NCBI RefSeq assembly: GCF_002224125.1
Contig: NZ_NCSM01000014.1
Coordinates: 479,070 to 543,069, forward strand
DNA length: 64,000 nt
Direction: 5' to 3'
Origin: Streptomyces sp. NBS 14/10
GTDB taxonomy: Bacteria > Actinomycetota > Actinomycetes > Streptomycetales > Streptomycetaceae
Part shown: positions 61,723 through 64,000 of the stretch, piece by piece
Layout of the letters: each line of letters begins with the position of its first letter
How positions within the stretch are numbered: the first letter of the stretch is position 1
Program-made: the position numbers and the translations under genes
Notes under the pieces: model-generated
The model's database searches: none
What the model was told of the DNA's origin: nothing
What the model saw: only the letters and a program-made list of their open reading frames with translations

Positions 61723-63189
61723 ATGATGGCCGCCACGGAGGAGTACGACGTCATCGTCCTGGGCGCGGGTCCCGTAGGAGAGAACGTCGCGGACCGGGTC
61801 CGCGCCGAAGGGCTCTCCGCGGTGATCGTGGAGAGCGAACTGGTCGGCGGCGACTGCTCGTACTGGGCCTGCGTCCCCAGCAAGGCGCTGCTGCGCCCGG
61901 TGATCGCGCGCGCCGACGCGCAGCGCCTGCCCGGTCTGCGCCACGCGGCGAGCGGGCCGCTGGACGCCCCGGCGGTCTTCGCGCGCCGCGACGACTACGT
62001 CTCCCGCTGGAAGGACGACGGGCAGGTCGCCTGGCTGGACTCGGCGGGCATCGACCTCGTCCGCGGGCACGGCCGGCTGGTGGGCGAGAAGCGGGTCGCG
62101 GTCACGGACGCGGAGGGGCAGGAACGCTTCCTCACCGCCCGGCACGCGGTCGCCGTATGCACCGGGAGCGCCGCGGCCCTCCCCGACCTGCCCGGCCTGA
62201 CCGACGTACGCCCCTGGACCAGCCGCGAGGCGACCAGCGCGTCCGCCGTCCCCCGGCGGCTCGCCGTGGTGGGCGGCGGCGTGGTCGCCACCGAGATGGC
62301 CACCGCCTGGCAGGCGCTCGGCTCGGAGGTGACCGTGCTGGTCCGCGGCTCCGGTCTGCTGCCCCGCATGGAGCCGTTCGTCGGCGAGCTCGTCGCCAAG
62401 TCGCTGGCCGAGGCCGGGGCGCAGGTGCGCACCGGCACCTCCGTGACCGGCGTACGGCGGGCCCAGTCGGGCGGCCCGGCCGGCTACGGCTCCGGCGCCG
62501 GGCCGGTCACGCTGACCCTGTCGGACGGGGAGCAGCTGGAGGCGGACGAGGTGCTGTTCGCCACCGGGCGCACCCCGCGCACCGACGACATCGGCCTGGA
62601 GACGGTCGGCCTCGAACCGGGCAGCTGGCTGCGGGTCGACGACAGCTGCCGGGTGGCGGACGTGGAGGGCGGCTGGCTGTACGCCGTCGGCGACGTCAAC
62701 CACCGCGCGCTGCTGACCCACCAGGGCAAGTACCAGGCGCGTATCGCGGGCGCCGCGATCGGCGCCCGGGCCCAGGGCGTACCCCTCCTGGAGACGGACC
62801 CGTGGGGCGCCCACGCGGCCACCGCCGACACCGCGGCGGTGCCGCAGGTCGTGTTCACCGACCCCGAGGTCGCCGCGGTCGGCCTCAGCGCGGCAGAGGC
62901 GGAGGCCCAGGGCCGCCGCATCCGCGTCGTCGACTACGACCTCGGCCGGGTCACCGGCTCCGCGCTGTACGCCGAGGGCTACCGCGGCCAGGCCCGCATG
63001 ATCGTCGACCTGGACCGGGGCCATCTGATCGGCGTGACCTTCGCCGGCCCCGGGGTGGGCGAACTGCTGCACTCGGCCACGGTGGCGGTCGCGGGCGAGG
63101 TCCCCGTGGAACGGCTGTGGCACGCGGTCCCTTCGTTCCCGACGATCAGCGAGGTGTGGCTGCGGCTGCTGGAGACCTACCGCGGCTAG
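61723..63189 (+). CDS. FAD-dependent pyridine nucleotide-disulfide oxidoreductase
   Basis: The 488-aa protein is of the dihydrolipoamide dehydrogenase/mercuric reductase type. It has the N-terminal FAD motif VLGAGPVGENVA and redox-active cysteines C45 and C50 in GGDCSYWACVPSKALL. The NAD(P) motif is VVGGGVVATEMA, then a YAVGDVNHRALLTHQG FAD motif and a dimerisation domain ending HAVPSFPTISE, which supplies the active-site His. Two consecutive ATGs (61723, 61726) could serve as start. The exact substrate cannot be read from sequence. There is no lipoyl-complex gene nearby, so it is probably a general disulfide or quinone reductase. Confidence 0.9.
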   Translation: MMAATEEYDVIVLGAGPVGENVADRVRAEGLSAVIVESELVGGDCSYWACVPSKALLRPVIARADAQRLPGLRHAASGPLDAPAVFARRDDYVSRWKDDGQVAWLDSAGIDLVRGHGRLVGEKRVAVTDAEGQERFLTARHAVAVCTGSAAALPDLPGLTDVRPWTSREATSASAVPRRLAVVGGGVVATEMATAWQALGSEVTVLVRGSGLLPRMEPFVGELVAKSLAEAGAQVRTGTSVTGVRRAQSGGPAGYGSGAGPVTLTLSDGEQLEADEVLFATGRTPRTDDIGLETVGLEPGSWLRVDDSCRVADVEGGWLYAVGDVNHRALLTHQGKYQARIAGAAIGARAQGVPLLETDPWGAHAATADTAAVPQVVFTDPEVAAVGLSAAEAEAQGRRIRVVDYDLGRVTGSALYAEGYRGQARMIVDLDRGHLIGVTFAGPGVGELLHSATVAVAGEVPVERLWHAVPSFPTISEVWLRLLETYRG

Positions 63190-63237
63190 GGCCCGTCGGC
63201 ACAGGCGGTGTTCCGCGCCGGGCTCGCCGGGGAAACA

Positions 63238-64000
63238 ATGAACGGCATGAGCGAGCAGGGGGACAGGCACCGTCACGAGGACGACTGGTGGGGCGAGTTG
63301 TACCGCCGGGACACCGGCGACGCGGGCCCCGCCCCCGCGGCGGACTCCGTCGACGACCGATTCGACTCCGCCTCCCGCACGGTCGGCGGCCCCCCGCCCG
63401 GCTCCGCCCCGGCGGCCGGAGCCCCCTGGGGTCCGCGGCCGCCGGGGGAGGCGGGCGAGGCGGGAGCCTCGGGCGGACCGGATGGGGCGGGGGCATCGGA
63501 CGAACCCGGAGCGCCGGCTGGGCCTGGGGCATCGGGCGGGTCAGGGGCGCCAAGCGAGTCCGGGGCACCGACCGGGCCGGGCAGACCCGCCCGGTCGGGT
63601 GAGGCCTTCGGATGGTTCTCCGGCCGCAAGGAACCCGGGCCCGGCCTGGGCGGGGGAGCAGACGCGGAGCCCGGCGTGGGCTCCGGCACGGGACTTGATG
63701 CGGGGCCCAGCGTGGGACCTGACGCCGACCCCGCTGGGGGCCCCAGCGCGGGACCGGATGCGGAACCCGGAGTGGGCCCCGATGTCGGCCCCGGCGCGGG
63801 TCCCGACGCCGGACCCGCTGTTGGCCCCGGCGCGGCGGAGCAGTCATCCCAGGCGGGGCCGCCTCAGGCGTGGCCGACCGAGGTGCAGCCGTCCGGGGAG
63901 CAGCCGCGCGAGCCGCACCCGCCCCAGGCGCAGCCACCCCGTGCGTGGGCTCCGCAGGCGCAGCCGCCCGAGCCGCAGCCACTCCAGGCGCGCCCACCTG
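63238..64000 (+). CDS. Disordered Pro/Gly/Ala-rich protein, 5' part
   Basis: The open frame runs off the end of the window (254 codons seen). It begins MNGMSEQGDRHRHEDDWWGE and keeps a DDWWGELYRRDTGD motif followed by DDRFDSAS, which may be the only folded or binding segment. The rest is low-complexity repeats of the GPDAGP/GPDAEP type and then PPQAQPPEPQP type. ATG 63238 has GGGGAA upstream; ATG 63247 is also possible. I expect a membrane or coiled-coil part beyond the window, but that is not visible. Confidence 0.65.
   Translation, partial: MNGMSEQGDRHRHEDDWWGELYRRDTGDAGPAPAADSVDDRFDSASRTVGGPPPGSAPAAGAPWGPRPPGEAGEAGASGGPDGAGASDEPGAPAGPGASGGSGAPSESGAPTGPGRPARSGEAFGWFSGRKEPGPGLGGGADAEPGVGSGTGLDAGPSVGPDADPAGGPSAGPDAEPGVGPDVGPGAGPDAGPAVGPGAAEQSSQAGPPQAWPTEVQPSGEQPREPHPPQAQPPRAWAPQAQPPEPQPLQARPP

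Overview
The window is high-GC actinobacterial DNA, most likely from Streptomyces. The evidence is the GC-rich third codon positions, the frequent TTG/GTG starts with clear Shine-Dalgarno sequences, a SARP-type regulator, and a type VII secretion (ESX/T7SS) locus of streptomycete layout. Nothing was searched against a database; family names come from motifs visible in the translations.

Bases 1-12933 hold the secretion machinery and its small partners. They are the 3' end of a mycosin-like protease gene, a fused three-ATPase EccC on the minus strand, and then a divergent plus-strand operon. That operon runs eccD, eccB, two WXG100 (Esx) proteins, a 167-aa accessory protein, a 1048-aa coiled-coil protein with an internal WKG hairpin, a YbaB-like protein, and a third Esx-like protein with a WAG turn.

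Bases 12936-53177 are one uninterrupted reading frame of 13,413 codons, roughly 1.4 MDa of protein, starting two bases after the last Esx-like gene. It begins with a CpnT/WXG100-like helical domain and a Thr/Pro/Asp linker. An anthrax-edema-factor/CyaA-like adenylyl cyclase module follows, then an anthrax-lethal-factor-like zincin, a long beta-rich region and a coiled coil. Next come four ~830-residue repeats, each with one invariant His and one invariant Cys exactly 47 residues apart. The last third is seven composite repeats of a helical module plus an ADP-ribosyltransferase-like module, most of them followed by a second kind of His/Cys module. The end is a degenerate OTU-like segment and an eighth partial helical module. 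NCBI names some streptomycete giants 'lonely Cys domain-containing protein'; I believe this belongs with them. The catalytic readings (clan-CD-like peptidase dyads, R-S-E ART motifs, LF-like and EF-like motifs) are mine from the sequence.

Bases 53196-54986 encode two paralogous SseB-like T7SS-associated proteins. A strong bidirectional hairpin separates them from a convergent gene for a membrane-anchored ricin-type lectin, and a divergent SARP/AAA regulator lies beyond that. Bases 58600-60476 look like a rearrangement scar, with a truncated, frameshifted FAD monooxygenase and a truncated MmyB-like regulator meeting head to head. The window closes with housekeeping-type genes: rsgA, a pyridine-nucleotide-disulfide oxidoreductase, and the start of a disordered Pro/Gly-rich protein.

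The working model is that the T7SS exports the giant protein, guided by its WXG100-like N-terminus and the adjacent Esx proteins. Its many catalytic modules may then be released by the built-in His/Cys modules, in the manner of MARTX or clostridial toxins. This is inference, not observation.
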